A DNA stretch of 64,000 bases. Origin: Chlamydoabsidia padenii. Taxonomy: Eukaryota; Mucoromycota; Mucoromycetes; Mucorales; Cunninghamellaceae. The notes beneath the pieces were generated by a model. It saw only the letters and a list, made by a program, of their open reading frames with translations. It did no database searches and was not told the DNA's origin. Of this stretch, positions 31,583-44,449 are shown piece after piece; within the stretch, counting starts at the first letter, position 1, and every line of letters begins with the position of its first letter. The DNA lies in assembly GCA_025330725.1 (NCBI GenBank), contig JAIWND010000008.1, positions 868,001 to 932,000 on the forward strand, written 5' to 3'. The position numbers were made by a program, and so were the translations under genes.

Positions 31583-34033
31583 AAGTGGATAATCCTGTTT
31601 AAACGAAGTTGATATATTGACTACTTTTTTAATAGAAAAAGAAGAATCCTCATGGCCTGCTCCAAAGGAAGCTTTGGAAAAACAAGACAAGGATGAAGTG
31701 AAAGAAGAAAAGATCATTGTACCTAAAGGTAAAGAGTAACAGAAGGTTGTAATTTATGCTTAAAACAAGTACTAAAGTTTACCTATATCTATTAGCTAAA
31801 GGTCGTGGTACTCCTTACACTCCTACCATCACACACTCTTCTTCAACACCTCGTCATACGTCTAATCGGGGAAACAGTGGCAACAAAAAACCAACAACTC
31901 GTAAACCTCGTCGTAATGCTCAACCTCCTAAAGAGAAAGAAACAAACGACAAGGAAGCAACAACTACTGAAACTGACAACACGAAGGAAAGCGTCAACGC
32001 TATCAAGGAAGAAGATGCTACTACTACTACTACTACTACTACTACTGCTGTCAAGTCTGATGCACCTACCTCTCAACCTACAACACCTACACCTCAACCT
32101 TTGAATAAAGAACACACCGCGACTCACAAAGAACGTAATCACTCATCCAATGTATCATCTAATTATCGTCGTGGAGCTCGTAACGGTCAAAACCGGTCTC
32201 ACAACAACAATAACAACAAAAACAACAATCGACGTCCTGTATATGTCCACGAAGATATGTTAAAGATGTATATCGCCCAACAAATCGAATATTACTTTAG
32301 CATCGACAACTTGTGCAAGGATATCTTCTTACGCAGCAAAATGGATAATATGGGTTATATCGACTTGGCTGTCTTGGCAAACTTCAACCGTGTCAAGGGA
32401 CTCTCTACTGATTTGGCTTTGATCCGTAATGCTCTTGCTCCTAGTCAAGTGGTTGAAGTCACTCCTGAAAACAAGATTCGAAAGCGTGAAGGATGGGAAA
32501 TGTGGGTCTTGCCTCCTCGCAGTGATCAAACTACTGGTACCACTACCACCACTACTACTACAACCTCCACCAACGACGACAAGAAGACACCTACCGCCGC
32601 CACCGTCACATCTACCACCCCTACAATCATCACACCAACTGTCAATAAACCTGCAGCTGCACCTATTCCCACCTTACCACCATCCATGAAAAAGATCAAT
32701 CCTACCACCACCACCACCACCAAACCCAAGAAGGATGAAGAAGACGATTTGTTTGATTTTGATGATGAATGGGTGGATGGTAGCCGACCTAACACTGTCC
32801 AGAAATACTACTTGTCGGACGATGACTCTGAATTTGACGATGAAGACGACGACGACAATGTGGACGACGATATGATTGCTCGCATTATGATTGTGACTCA
32901 ACGTAAACGGGATCGCTCTCACACCTCTTTTGATCGGGCCAAGATGAACGATGAAATCTCTGATATGATTAACGAAGGTCTCTATCAATATGAATCTGGT
33001 TTGGGTGGCTCTACCAAGACCAAGAATGAAAAGGTGGCTACTGTCGATCGTGAACACTTTAACAAGCAAAAGGAAGAATCAGCTTCAGTTTCCAACAATG
33101 TTGCATCTACTCCTACAGAAGTCAAGCCTATCAAGAAACAACAAACACCTCGATTCTATCCTGTCCAACCTGAATCACTTCCTACCAGCGCCTTTTACAG
33201 TGGTAGTCTTCGAGCCACACCTACATCCATTACTACTACTGACAACAACAGTAACAAAAAGGTGGATCATGCTGAAGTGGGTTGGGTTTTATCTGATCAA
33301 GCTTATCATCCTAACGACATTGCTTCCTCTCTCAGCAAATCTGTAGAATTGGGGTCATCTATGGACTTGGCTCACTCTATTCCCAATTTCCAACATCCAT
33401 CACACAGTCTGTTACGCGACAAGGGTTTTGCTCAACACAAGTATTACAAGTATCATGCCAAGGCTCTCAAGGAACGCAAACAACTCGGTGTCGGTCAATC
33501 TCAAGAAATGAATACCCTCTTCCGATTCTGGTCTCACTTTTTGCGTGATCACTTCAACAAGGGCATGTACAAGGAATTCAAGAAACTCGCTGTGGAGGAC
33601 GCCAATCAAGATTACCGCTATGGTCTCGAATGTATCTTTAGATTCTACTCTTATGGTCTGGAAAAGCGCTTCCGAAAGGAAGTGTTTGAAGATTTCCAAG
33701 AACTGACTCTGATGGATGTGGAACACGGTCATCTCTATGGTCTCGAAAAATTCTGGGCTTATTTGCATTATCGCAAGGAAAACAAAAAGACCAAACAATA
33801 CAAGGTGGATGATCGATTGAAGGAACTCTTGGGAAAGTATCATTCTTTAGATGACTTTAAACATGCTGGGTCGGTCAAGAAGGATGTGGATGGTCCATAC
33901 AAGGTGCCTAACCATGGTGTAAGTCATCTCTCCGCTCACAAAAGAAAATCATGATTCACTGATCCCTCTCTTTTTTTTTTTTTTTTTTACATAGAAACCC
34001 CGTGGAAGTATTAGTGGTTCCTTAGCCGCTTAA
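31408..34033 (+). CDS. La-related protein 1 (LARP1) with La and DM15 domains
   Basis: RNA-binding regulator that in other eukaryotes binds poly(A) and the 5' TOP/cap of ribosomal-protein mRNAs downstream of TOR. Exons are 31408-31546, 31636-31728, 31796-33918 and 33995-34033, giving 797 residues. A low-complexity Thr/Asn/Lys-rich N-terminal half precedes the La motif at about residues 240-320 ([19 protein letters not shown] ... DIFLRSKMD). An acidic stretch follows, and then the C-terminal DM15 repeats, which bind the cap, around residues 630-740 ([55 protein letters not shown]). Intron 1 contains a short (ACA)n run. Thr, Asn and Asp homopolymer tracts are encoded by triplet runs. Confidence 0.92.
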
Positions 34034-35169
34034 ACACATGATCTCTCTCTCTCTCCTTATACATACACAATCTATCTCTTACATCCCCTATACATTAAAA
34101 ACATTTCAAAAAAAAATAGAAAACCCACACAGCACATACATCTTATATACATATACTTTTGTGAACCTTTTTTTTTTTTTTTTTTTTTTTTATCATTATT
34201 TTTAGCTCTGTAGTCCTTTTTTTATATGACCCTTCATTCGATTTTTGTAATTCCACTTCCCTTTTATTTTTGTAGTACCCATTTTATTCAAAAAAGAAAA
34301 AAAAATATACTTGCTTCTTCATTTATATCTGTGTAATGAAATAAAAACCGCTTTTTTTTTAGACTATCATGCATCTTTACCCGATCTCCGCATGCGGACT
34401 TTTAAAAGTAAAATCAGGCACCACTTGTTTGATGATAGGTTGGAATGACATGTAGCTCATTGTGATATGAGCAGGTATTAATCATTTTAATCAATCCCAC
34501 ACCTTGTTGAGCTTGGTCTGATTGACACAAGTGCAGACAGGATATTTAAAGTACTTTTTCTGGATGTTCGCTCTAAAGATGAGAGCTCGACCATCATTCC
34601 ACATCCATCTTGACCTGACTGGCACGAAGATCTAGACTAGACAGACTTGGTTGAGACTACAGATGCATTACATTTATAAACCTTTGAGACTTGATGACGA
34701 TTGAGTGAGCAGTGCTCAGTTTAAGTGTATACAAGTAGGGTTTAAATAATGTCGGGGTCATGTTCAGGCGATATTCTTTACTATTGAGATTCCAATAGCA
34801 CAAATGTGTGTAGAATGGTTTGTGTCTCATTGTACGCACATACCATATTTAAATGAACAGTGGCCTCTATTTGTTTTATTCAATGGACCGATGGTGTCAC
34901 TATTATCTTGGGAAAAAGGAGGCGGAACGATCAGAATGCGTAATACACGTATGTGCTATGACAGATTATGTAATAAATCAGTTGGTTCACATTTTACACT
35001 GTAAAGTGAAGCTGGTTTTGCAGGAGAGTCATGACAATGGTGAACCCCCTTGCATTGCTCACTTGGATGGCAAATTAAGAAATATTCAAATTCCGATCCA
35101 ATGATCTTTCTTTTTCGATTTTTTTTTCTTCTTCTTCTTCCTCTTCTTCCTTCCTTTTTCATTTAACCG
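34034..35169. other. Intergenic DNA between LARP1 and the fucosyltransferase
   Basis: LARP1 3' untranslated region with a T tract (34167-34190). The last 90 bp are the promoter of the next gene, with a diverged motif copy in reverse orientation (TTCAAATTCCGATC, about 35086-35099) and a C/T-rich leader. Several ORFs of 60-83 codons in between have no protein-like features. Confidence 0.4.
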
Positions 35170-36655
35170 ATGACTTTGGCACCCATCCGGATTGTCCATT
35201 ATACAAAAGTATTTGGGTCTGTCTGGAATGATGGTAAGTACTTTACAGTAAATATAATTCAAGGACACTCGTTTGTATGCTAATGTTTTATGTATGACTA
35301 TACCTCAAAGGCCAAGACCGACGAATCTCTTGTCCCAAACCAACGGGCTTATACAAAGAACTTGATAATGACTCGTGGTGCTCTTTGACAGCCAATACCA
35401 GCAATATAAACGATGCTTCAGCCTTGGTTTTCCATGCTCACGACACAGATCTTAAACGACTACCTTATCATCAACGACATCCTCTTCAACCTTGGATTCT
35501 TGAAACCATGGAGTCACCCTTTAATCCTCCCTTCCGACGGGATCCTGACAAGATGAAGACGTTTGACTATTTGGCCTCCTATCACACCAAAAGTCGGTTT
35601 CTCATGTCCTACTTTTCACCCAATATCATGAACATTATTCGACAGCCTCTACCGGACGACTTTATACGGACAAGTAAACGACAAGGGGCGGCACCCATCT
35701 TGTGGATCGCTTCAAACTGCGAAGCTTGGAATGAACGACATGTATATATCAAGGAACTGATGAAGTATATTCAAGTGGACAGTTATGGCAGGTGTTTGAA
35801 CAACAAACCGTCACCAGGCGGGGAACAAGAACGGGCAGATCTACTTCGACAGTACAAGTTTTATTTGGCAGTTGAAAACTCCAACTGTGATAATTATGGT
35901 AAGTAGTGAAGGGAATGGGGCATACTAACTAATAGATATACCTATTCTTCTTCTTCTTTTTTATAGCTACGGAAAAGTTATTTGACACTTTTATGGCTTC
36001 AACTGTACCAATTGTCGATGGACCAATGACTTATCAGCCCTATTTACCTAATAACCGATCTGTGATTCGAATGGATGCCTACCCCGACCCAAGAAAACTC
36101 GCGGATTATATCAACTATTTGGACAAAAACGACACTGCCTATCTCGAATACATTGCACCTTTTAGGAATCAACACGTACCTGAGCAAGAACGACTGGATA
36201 TTGACTTTTATGATGCATGGGCCAATCGAACCAAATTTGATCTCTTCTCGGTATGGTGTGGTGTGTGTCATGGTGTGATGCCTTGGTGGTACCAACGATC
36301 TTTAAATGTGACAATGGATGGTTTCAGACCCGACCAATTGGATCATCTGCGTACTGATCAATCTTGTCGCCCTGAAGGGAAATGGTCTTATGCTGCTTTG
36401 GGTCCTCCTTACTTGCCCAATTGGCGCCCTAGCTTGCCTGACGAATTCACTCGACCGGATCATCCGAATCATCAACGACTGGCCAATTATTCTATTCGGG
36501 CTCTGGATTCTCATGGTTTGGATTCTTCTTCTCGGATCACTTGGATGGTGTTTTCTTTTTATTGTGTCCTCTTTACTGCCTTCTTGGGGTTGTTGTTATA
36601 CCGCCGTCCTATTAAAAAACACCTCTACTCAACTCCCTCTATTCCTTTATCATAA
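35170..36655 (+). CDS. GT10-family alpha-fucosyltransferase with a C-terminal membrane anchor
   Basis: Transfers fucose from GDP-fucose to glycans in the secretory pathway. Exons 35170-35233, 35311-35898 and 35967-36655 give 446 residues. Family motifs are clear: ILWIASNCEAWNERHVYIKEL, YIQVDSYGRCLNN, and the GDP-fucose-binding block YKFYLAVENSNCDNYATEKLF followed by FMASTVPIVDGP. Animal and plant enzymes are type II proteins with an N-terminal anchor, but this one has no hydrophobic segment in its N-terminal exon, and a single strong transmembrane segment near the C-terminus (WMVFSFYCVLFTAFLGLLLY, around residues 410-430) before a short basic tail. An undetected 5' exon with a signal peptide would reconcile this. 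Confidence 0.88.
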
Positions 36656-37013
36656 TTGTATATCATTTATTGTTGTTATTGTATTACTAGTCATTTTTTT
36701 TTGTAATAAAACTATTTGATTCTTATATTATATATGTATGTATGGTATTTGTGATGAATTTGACAGGTGTGATATAACTGGTGGGAAATGATCCGATCGT
36801 CAAGATCTGCGGGGGTTGAAATATGTGGGGGTTGAAGGGAAAAGGCGAGAGCCAAGGATAAAATTGCGCCATCGGATTGAATTTTTAATGGACGCTCCTC
36901 TTTCACTTGCTGATTCAAATCTAAAGGTAAGAACAAAAGAAGAAAAACCCATTATTTAGCTTTGTTAACCCCCCTTTTTTTTATTACTTTCTTCTTCCTT
37001 TATTTTACACATA
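36656..37013. other. MET10 promoter
   Basis: Contains the fucosyltransferase polyadenylation signal (AATAAA at about 36705), two GGGGGTTGAA phrases (36811-36836), and a weak motif copy (ATCGGATTGAATTTTT, about 36871-36886), then a T/C-rich leader just before the MET10 ATG. No classical Cbf1 CACGTG site was seen. Confidence 0.4.
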
Positions 37014-40000
37014 ATGTTTGCCTCCACAGCACTTATAGCGGCTTTGGTGAAAAGTCAATTCCCTACTAATAATGGCCACGACAAGCTCAACACCAAGACG
37101 ATTGAAAAAGTAGCTGTCTCTTTATCAACTGATCCTACTGTAGCTTTGGAATTCGACAACGATGCTTCAAGTACTACTGGTAGTCAAACTACGATTGTTG
37201 ACGAATCTGCTGGTATTCGCTTACAGTCTCGTATTACTCAGGTGTTACTCCAACTCTTCCAAGACAATGCTCAAGAAAAGACAAGGTTGATCAATGTGCA
37301 TCATGCGATCGACTATACCACTTATGCCTTGTCTGATATTGTGTTTGTCTATCCTGGTACTGCTACTTCTGCTGCTGCTGGTTATCTTGGTCAAGATCTC
37401 TTCCAATGGTCTTCCTCCCCCCAGCCGATCCTTAATGCCAAGGGTCAGTCTGTCAAGGTGGTGGCAATGGAAACTCGTGATGGTGCTCTTCAAGTCGTCC
37501 AAGGTGCTCTGGAACAACAAGATGGTGTCAAGGCTACTGTGCTTACTTCTACTCAAGCCTTGTACAGCATGGTGCCAAATATTCATCGATTGGCCAGTCA
37601 ACGTGTGCCTGTGGTATTTAATGTAGCTGCTCACACTGTAGATCAAGATCTCGTGGCTCAATCTCATGTTGATGCTGTGTTGGCCGCTCGTCAATCTGGT
37701 GCTATCCTTTTGGCGTCTACTACTGTCCAAGAAGCTCATGATCTCTCTGTGGTGGCTCATATCTTGGCTCATTCTTTACGCCTACCTGTCATTCACTACT
37801 TTGACGGTACTTTGGTGAATGATTATCAACAGGCTACTCTTCTATCTTATGCCGCATTGGATAAACGGGTGTCTGCTGATATCAAGGACGCTGGTGCTGA
37901 ATCTATTTTGGAATCTTTCAACTACAAGGCGTTTGATTATCAAGGTGATGAAAAGGCGGAAACGGTGTTTGTGACTTTGGCGGCTGGCTCATCTGGTCTC
38001 TCTACGTCTGTGAGTGGTACTAATAATAATGGTCTTGGTTTACTCCGTCTGCGTTTATATCGTCCTTGGAATGAAGCCTCCTTTTTAAAGACTTTGCCTA
38101 CAAGCACTCGAAGAGTTGTGGTGTTGGAAGAAGGTGATGGTTTGTTTGCTTACAATGGTCCTCTTTACTTGGATGTGGCGGCTGCCATTCGATTCGGTGA
38201 TTTTGGTGGCTCTCCTCGTCCTCGTGTGGTCACTGCTCAAGCTCCTTCTTTTGCTCATGTCAAATCATCCCAACTCTCTCTTTTGGCTCAACGTTCTACT
38301 TCTGCCTCCTTTGTTGATCTCTTGTCGGATGAATTCAAGGCTGCTGCTGTGGATGAAGAACTTGCTCACTCTAATGTCTTTGGTGCTTCCTTTTGGGATG
38401 TGGAACATGATGGATCTGCTACTGCTGCTTCTCATTTGGCTCAATTGGTGCATCAACAAGATCCCAAGCAAGCTGCAACTTATCGTGTGGCCCGTGATGC
38501 TTTCCGTCTTGGTGGTACTGCCGTCAACACTCGTCTTGTCTCTAACAGCACCGATCTTCGCCACAAGTCCGACTATATCTCTATTCACAATGTCGGATTG
38601 ATCAAGGAATACAATATCTTGGGTTCGGCTGTCAAGAAGGCAAAGGTGTTGGTGCACGGTCCTTGGAAACATGGTGATGAAATCGAAGCTCATCTGACGA
38701 ATGAATTCAAACTGGCTCTGACTCAATTGGATATTGAATTGTACACTCTGGATGCTGCTCGTATTGCTGAAGAACAAGGATTACATGCCAAGTCTAATCA
38801 TCTGGTCTATGAAGCTGCCTTTTTGTTATTGAACACTCCTCAAGTGGATGCTGCTGGTGTGCTGGCTGGTCTTTACGAAGAATTGGATCTTAGTGAACAA
38901 CAACAACAATCGGGTGGATCTGGTAACGACAACAAGCGGGACTTGCTTACTTTGGTGACAGATGTGGTTGCTGCCGTTCGAGGTGGACTTGTTCATGTGG
39001 AATTGTTGCCTCCTTGGACTATTTTGGAAATTAACGATGTGGTGTTGCCTTTGACTCCTGTGGATCGTGCTGCTGGTTTGGTGGACATTAACAAGGAAGC
39101 TGAAGACAATGATGTGGATACTCTTACTGGTGATGATGAAGGCTCTGCTGGTGAAGTGGCTACTTGGCATAAAGCTGCCTGGCAAGTAATGTTTAAGGAT
39201 GCTTATGGTACCAAAGAAGAAATCCGTCCTGACTTGCATGAATCCACCTACTTGGTCAAGCTCACTGAAAACCGAAGATTGACTCCTGCAAGCTACGATC
39301 GTAATGTTTTCCACATGGAATTTGATACCACTGAATCCAACCTCAAGTATGAACTCGGTGATGCTCTCGGTGTCCATGGTCTCAATGATGCTGAAGAAGT
39401 CAAGGCGTTTATCAAGTGGTATGGTCTGAACGAAAACGATGTGGTGTTGGTACCTTTGGGTGACTCTGGCAAAAAAGAGGTGCGTACTGTCTTCCAATTG
39501 TTTTCTCAAGTCTTGGATATCTTTGGTCGACCTAGCAAGAAATTCTACGAAGCCTTGGCCAACTATGCCACCGATCCCAAGGAAAAGGAACAACTCTTGT
39601 ATTTGGTGTCTGCTGAAGCAAAGGAAGACTTTAAGAAACGGGTGGATGAAACAGTGACCTATGAAGACTTGTTGCGTGAATTTACCTCGGCCAAGCCTTC
39701 TCTCGAACAGCTGGTGCATATTGTGGCTCCTATCAAGCCTCGTCATTACTCTATTGCCTCATCTCAAAAGATGCATGCCAACTCGGTCCATCTATTGGTG
39801 GTTGCTGTCGAATGGTCTAACAGTGCTGGCAAGGCTCGATTTGGTCAATGTACTCGTTATCTGTCTAATCTTCCTGTGGGATCCAATGTTACTGTGTCCA
39901 TCAAGCCTTCTGTGATGAAATTGCCTCCTTTGGATTCTCAACCTGTGATCATGGCTGGTCTTGGTACTGGCATGGCTCCTTTCCGTGCTTTTATTCAAGA

Positions 40001-40480
40001 ACGTTACTTGGCCAAGAAGGCTGGTAAGGAAGTTGGTCCTGTGGTGCTCTACTTTGGCTCTCGTAACCGTGGCAATGAATACCTTTATGGCGAAGAATTG
40101 GAAGCTTATCATCAAGACGGTGTCCTCTCTCGTATGGGTCTGGCTTTCTCTCGTGATCAAAAGGAAAAGATCTACATTCAACACAAGATGAAGGAAGATG
40201 CTGAAATGCTCCACGATTATCTCATCAACAAGAATGGTCACTTTTATCTCTGTGGTCCCACTTGGCCTTGTGGTGGTAAGAACAAAAAAAAAAAAAAAAA
40301 GTGGGATGTGGGGTAATAACGGATACTGACTGTACATTTTTTTTTTTATTTGTCCCTATAGATATCAAGGATGCTGTTGTGTATGGTCTCAACACTTATG
40401 GTGGAATCGACGAAAAGGTTGCCAGCGACTTGATTGAAGAATGGAAGGAAAAGGAACGCTACATTCTTGAAGTCTATTAG
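37014..40480 (+). CDS. MET10: Assimilatory sulfite reductase (NADPH) flavoprotein alpha subunit
   Basis: Supplies electrons from NADPH through FAD to the haemoprotein subunit that reduces sulfite to sulfide for cysteine and methionine synthesis. Exons 37014-40275 and 40362-40480 give 1126 residues. The N-terminal half is the pyruvate:ferredoxin-oxidoreductase-like part typical of fungal Met10 (DIVFVYPGTATSAAAGYLGQ, around residue 105). The C-terminal part is a ferredoxin-reductase module: the FAD-binding domain with the RHYSIASS motif (around residue 910), the glycine-rich NADP site GLGTGMAPFRAFIQE (around 985), LYFGSRN, and YLCGPTW. It ends in RYILEVY, which is conserved in reductases of this family. 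The flavodoxin-like FMN domain of bacterial CysJ is absent, as in yeast. The use of a small set of codons suggests high expression. Confidence 0.94.
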
Positions 40481-41808
40481 ACCCTCCCTTTTAGTATAGT
40501 GTATAACCCCTTTATTTGTTTAATTATAAATCTTACATATTACTTTGTTTATGTTGTCACAATTTATCTATCAATAAAAAATTAACTCATTTGCCATAGA
40601 ACTTTATTGTGTTTTGATCAGGGTCTTTATATTGTATACAGAGCTGAACTTTATATGTCTGTATGGTTGCATGTAAACCATTATACTTTAAATTATCATC
40701 AGATGTATCGACAATAACAACGCTCAGTACATGGGTGCATATGTACATTCATGCATAATTGTAATTTGAACCACCGAATTTTAAAATCCCGCCCACTTCG
40801 ATCGTCATTCTTCATTGTGAAACTTCACAGCCTCATTTTGTTAGCAGAAAAAGAAGAAGATAAAAGGAGGCTACGGAGACATTCTGTTTTTGTCAAAAAA
40901 AGGAAAGCTCAAATGATGATGTGTTCAAGACAATAAAAGGTGGGAAGCCTTATGATTGGACGTCATACATTACTCTTTCAGGAACCATGGAGTGACGTTT
41001 TCTTTTCCCATGAAGTGTGACCAAATGATTCCCACGCATAAAAAAAAAAGCCAACTATTTCTGTCACTTTTATGGAGGGCATTGATGCATTACAACTAGA
41101 TGTATACATACTGATTTGATTGGACATGATGACACTGTAAGAAAAAGACATGATGTAAGTCATGATTACTTGCCAATATGGCGGGAAAAGAATAAAGTGA
41201 TCGACCAGTAAGAATCCATATCGCAGCGTGTGATCATTATTAACCAGGAAACTCCTCCTTTTGGTGATTGTCGGGATCTGAAAATGCCCCCCCCTTCTCA
41301 CTCAGCACTTATGTAAAACCTAAAAAACTTATAATGACCAGATAGAATCAAGACACCCATATCAATTATAAATGATTAGTGTCACCATCAGGATAAAGAG
41401 ATGATGGTCGTTTTAGCTTTTACCTCCAAAAGGTAGAAAGTATGGTTACAATAATGACGAAATTCAACTTTTACTTGATGGGAGTATACTAGATTATGAA
41501 GAAGTATCAAACACTGTTCCTGTACTTGTAATATAACAGTCTATTGCATGCATACTACGTACATATTTCATTCCCCCCTCCCTATCGAAATCGATACATT
41601 CACCGTTTCCCGCAAAAAAAAATGCAAGACGGGATTTGAAAATATTCCCCATTTGAAACTGATAATGGCCATGTGATACACTTATCTGTTATTTGCCCAG
41701 ATTTGACTAGCCGCTATAAATAACCTTTTTTTTCGTGAATCGGCTCTCTTTTTTTTTTTTTTTATCTCTCTCTCTCTTTTCCCTCCCCCTCAATTCAATC
41801 TATTCACA
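40481..41808. other. 1.3-kb intergenic region with three motif copies
   Basis: Motif copies at 40778-40792 (ATTTTAAAATCCCGC), about 41270-41284 (GTCGGGATCTGAAAA) and 41629-41643 (ACGGGATTTGAAAAT). The last is the probable permease promoter element and is followed by TATAAATA (41716-41723) and a T run. The first two have no gene assigned near them, so short or non-coding transcripts may have been missed. A minus-strand frame at 40978-41301 is not convincing. Confidence 0.45.
41629..41643 (+). promoter_or_regulatory. Recurrent motif copy, 166-180 bp upstream of the permease
   Basis: ACGGGATTTGAAAAT with the exact core, oriented toward the gene and about 75 bp before a TATAAATA sequence. Confidence 0.6.
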
Positions 41809-43804
41809 ATGGAAGGTGGCGAAAAAAGTGAAATTGAATATACAAGTACGCATTCTAAACGGGAACATGGTGATGCATCTGAAGACTTTGATCCCTATCA
41901 AGCACAAACTCTGCACCGTCAGTTGAAAAACCGACACATTGCTATGATTTCCCTTGGTGGTGTTATTGGTAAGTAGAAAACAAAACAAAACAAGGTTTTA
42001 TTAAAATAATGTTCAATACGTCTTTATTAACATGTACTTTTATCAGGTACTGGTCTTTTCCTTGGTACTGCAAAATCACTTGCTCAAGGTGGTCCTGCTG
42101 GTTTACTCCTTGGCTTTATGGTGATGGGTACTATTGTCTTTGCAGTGATGAATTGTCTTGGCGAAATGGTTGCTTACTTGCCTGTCCCTGGTGGTCATAT
42201 CAAGCTGGCCGAACGTTTTGTCAGCCCTGCATTCTCGTAAGTTGAAAAAACAGAGAAAAGAAAAACCTTGTCCACTAACATGATGTTTTCTTGGGGGTTA
42301 ATAGTTTGGCTATGGGATATAACTATTGGTATAACTGGACGATTGTTCTTCCAACAGAACTGTCTGCTGCTGCTGTGCTGGTTAATTATTGGATTACTCC
42401 AGACCGAGTCAGTAATGCTGTTTGGATTATCATCTTCTTACTAATCGTGGTGGCAATTAACTTTTGTGGTGCCAAGGTCTATGGTGAAGCTGAATTCTGG
42501 TTTGCAAGTATAAAAATCTTGACGATTCTTGGCCTGATTATCCTTGGTATTATTATTGACGCTGGTGGTGCTCCTCCTAATCATGAAGTTATTGGAGTTA
42601 GATACTGGCAAGGTATGTAATGTCAGTGTAGTATGGGGCTTATTGTCACACAAATACTAATTCCCTCTCCTTTTTTTTTTCTTTGTTGTTTATAATTATA
42701 AATAATTAGATCCTGGGCCATGGGTACAATATCATGGTATTCCTGGTGCACTGGGTCGCTTTTTGGGATTCTTCTCGGTCCTTATGAACGCTGCCTTTGT
42801 AAGTACTATCTATACCAAAAGAAATAAAAGATAGAAACCAAGGAACAACAATACAGTTTCCGATCTAGCCGAAAATGATTACCCTATTAACTTTATAGCT
42901 ATTCAATTGTCCATAGTCATTCATTGGTACCGAAATTGTAGCCATTGCTGCTGGTGAAACAAGCAATCCTCGACGCAACATCCCCAAGGCTATCAACAAA
43001 GTTTACATCCGTATCATTCTCTTTTATGTACTTGGCACCTTCATCATTGGTCTTCTTGTCCCATCCAACGATCCTAAATTACTAGGCTCCGGCAGCAACG
43101 CCAACACCTCACCTTTTGTTATCGCCATCAACAATGCCAACATTCAAGCACTACCACATATCATCAACGCATGTTTATTGTCATCAGCATGGTCAGCCGC
43201 CTCTTCTGATCTTTACACATCATCTCGTGCATTGTATGGTTTGTCGATCGCTGGTAATGCTCCCAAGATATTTGCTCGTGTTAGTAAAAAGCAAGGTATC
43301 CCTTATGTGTCTTTGGTCTTTTGCTCCTTATTCTCTTTATTGGCATTTATGGGTATCTCTGAAGGGTCAAATACGGTGTTTGGATGGTTCCAGGGAATGA
43401 CTTCTATGTGTGGTATGATTACTTGGACATGTATTGGTATCACTTATATCCGATTCTATGCTGGGCTCAAGGCACAAGGTATCGATCGAAACACATTGCC
43501 TTTCAAGAGTCCATTCCAACCCTTCTCTGCCTACTATGTTGTCTTCTTTACCATCATCATCATCTTATTCTCTGGCTGGTCGGTGTTTTTGGATGGTAAT
43601 TGGGATACGGCTACCTTTGTGACCAATTACTTGCCTTTACCTGTCGCTATTATTCTCTTTGTTGGTGCTACCCTGTTAAGGAAATCCAAATTTGTCAAGG
43701 CTTCTGAAATGGACTTCCACTCTGGTATTGCTGAAATCGAACAAGAAGCCATGAATGAAGAAGTACCTACCACCTTGATGGGTAAATTCTTCGATTCTCT
43801 TTGA
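41809..43804 (+). CDS. Amino-acid permease of the APC/YAT family
   Basis: Plasma-membrane amino-acid/proton symporter of the yeast amino-acid transporter family (Gap1/Dip5-like), about 545 residues in six exons with a cytosolic acidic N-tail. The family opening [34 protein letters not shown] (residues about 40-73) is intact, with the unwound TM1 glycine motif that binds the substrate's alpha-amino and carboxyl groups. GETSNPRRNIPKAINKV follows TM6, and about twelve hydrophobic segments are visible in total. The C-terminus has a short soluble tail with acidic residues before MGKFFDSL. The specific amino acid cannot be told from sequence. The promoter carries a motif copy and TATAAATA. Confidence 0.9.
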
Positions 43805-44418
43805 TCTTCCCCCTATATGTTAGAGTAGTGTACCATTATTATCGTTGTTGTAATTAATGACAAATCAATCCCCTCTCCCTGCTTTTTTTATTTTTACTCG
43901 TGTATAATTATTAACCAATAAAAATCATAAATCTTGTATCAAATGACTTTATAAAACAGGGCAAGATTAATTTGCGTCAAAATAGAGTCGGGATTTTAAA
44001 ACCAGCTGACTGTGCTTGGTTGCATAAACTAAATCCTAAAAGTGGAAACAATAGAGTGATGCATGGTGGGTAAAGGACCCAATATGAAGATAAAAAAATC
44101 TTTATTTATAATAAATGGGGTTATTAGTATAATCTATATTGTAAGTATATCCTAAGTTTAATGTTTGGTAATCCAATATTGTGGGTGCAACTAATACGAA
44201 AGGATTAACTATTGAAAAAAAAAAGGAGTATGTGTCAATCAATTAGTCTTTTGTTCTTTCCCCTCCCACCCATCCTTACCTGTTGTGATCGAGTTTGCGC
44301 TACAGTTTCCAGTTATGTTGAATCCTGAGTGCTGTTTCCATAATCCTTTTTTTTTTTTATGACTTTGTAAGGTTAAATAAACGACAAGGTAATGTTGCGT
44401 CGCAGATGTGGTCAGGTC

Positions 44419-44449
<31 letters not shown>

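Noticed and set aside
38826..39746. 306-codon minus-strand ORF inside MET10
   Set aside because: Antisense to a highly conserved flavoprotein sequence with strong codon bias; such bias commonly opens the reverse frame. No protein motif in it.
40978..41301. 107-codon minus-strand ORF in intergenic DNA
   Set aside because: No recognisable domain, no clear promoter or 3' signal, and the motif lies inside its start. Kept only as unassigned intergenic DNA.
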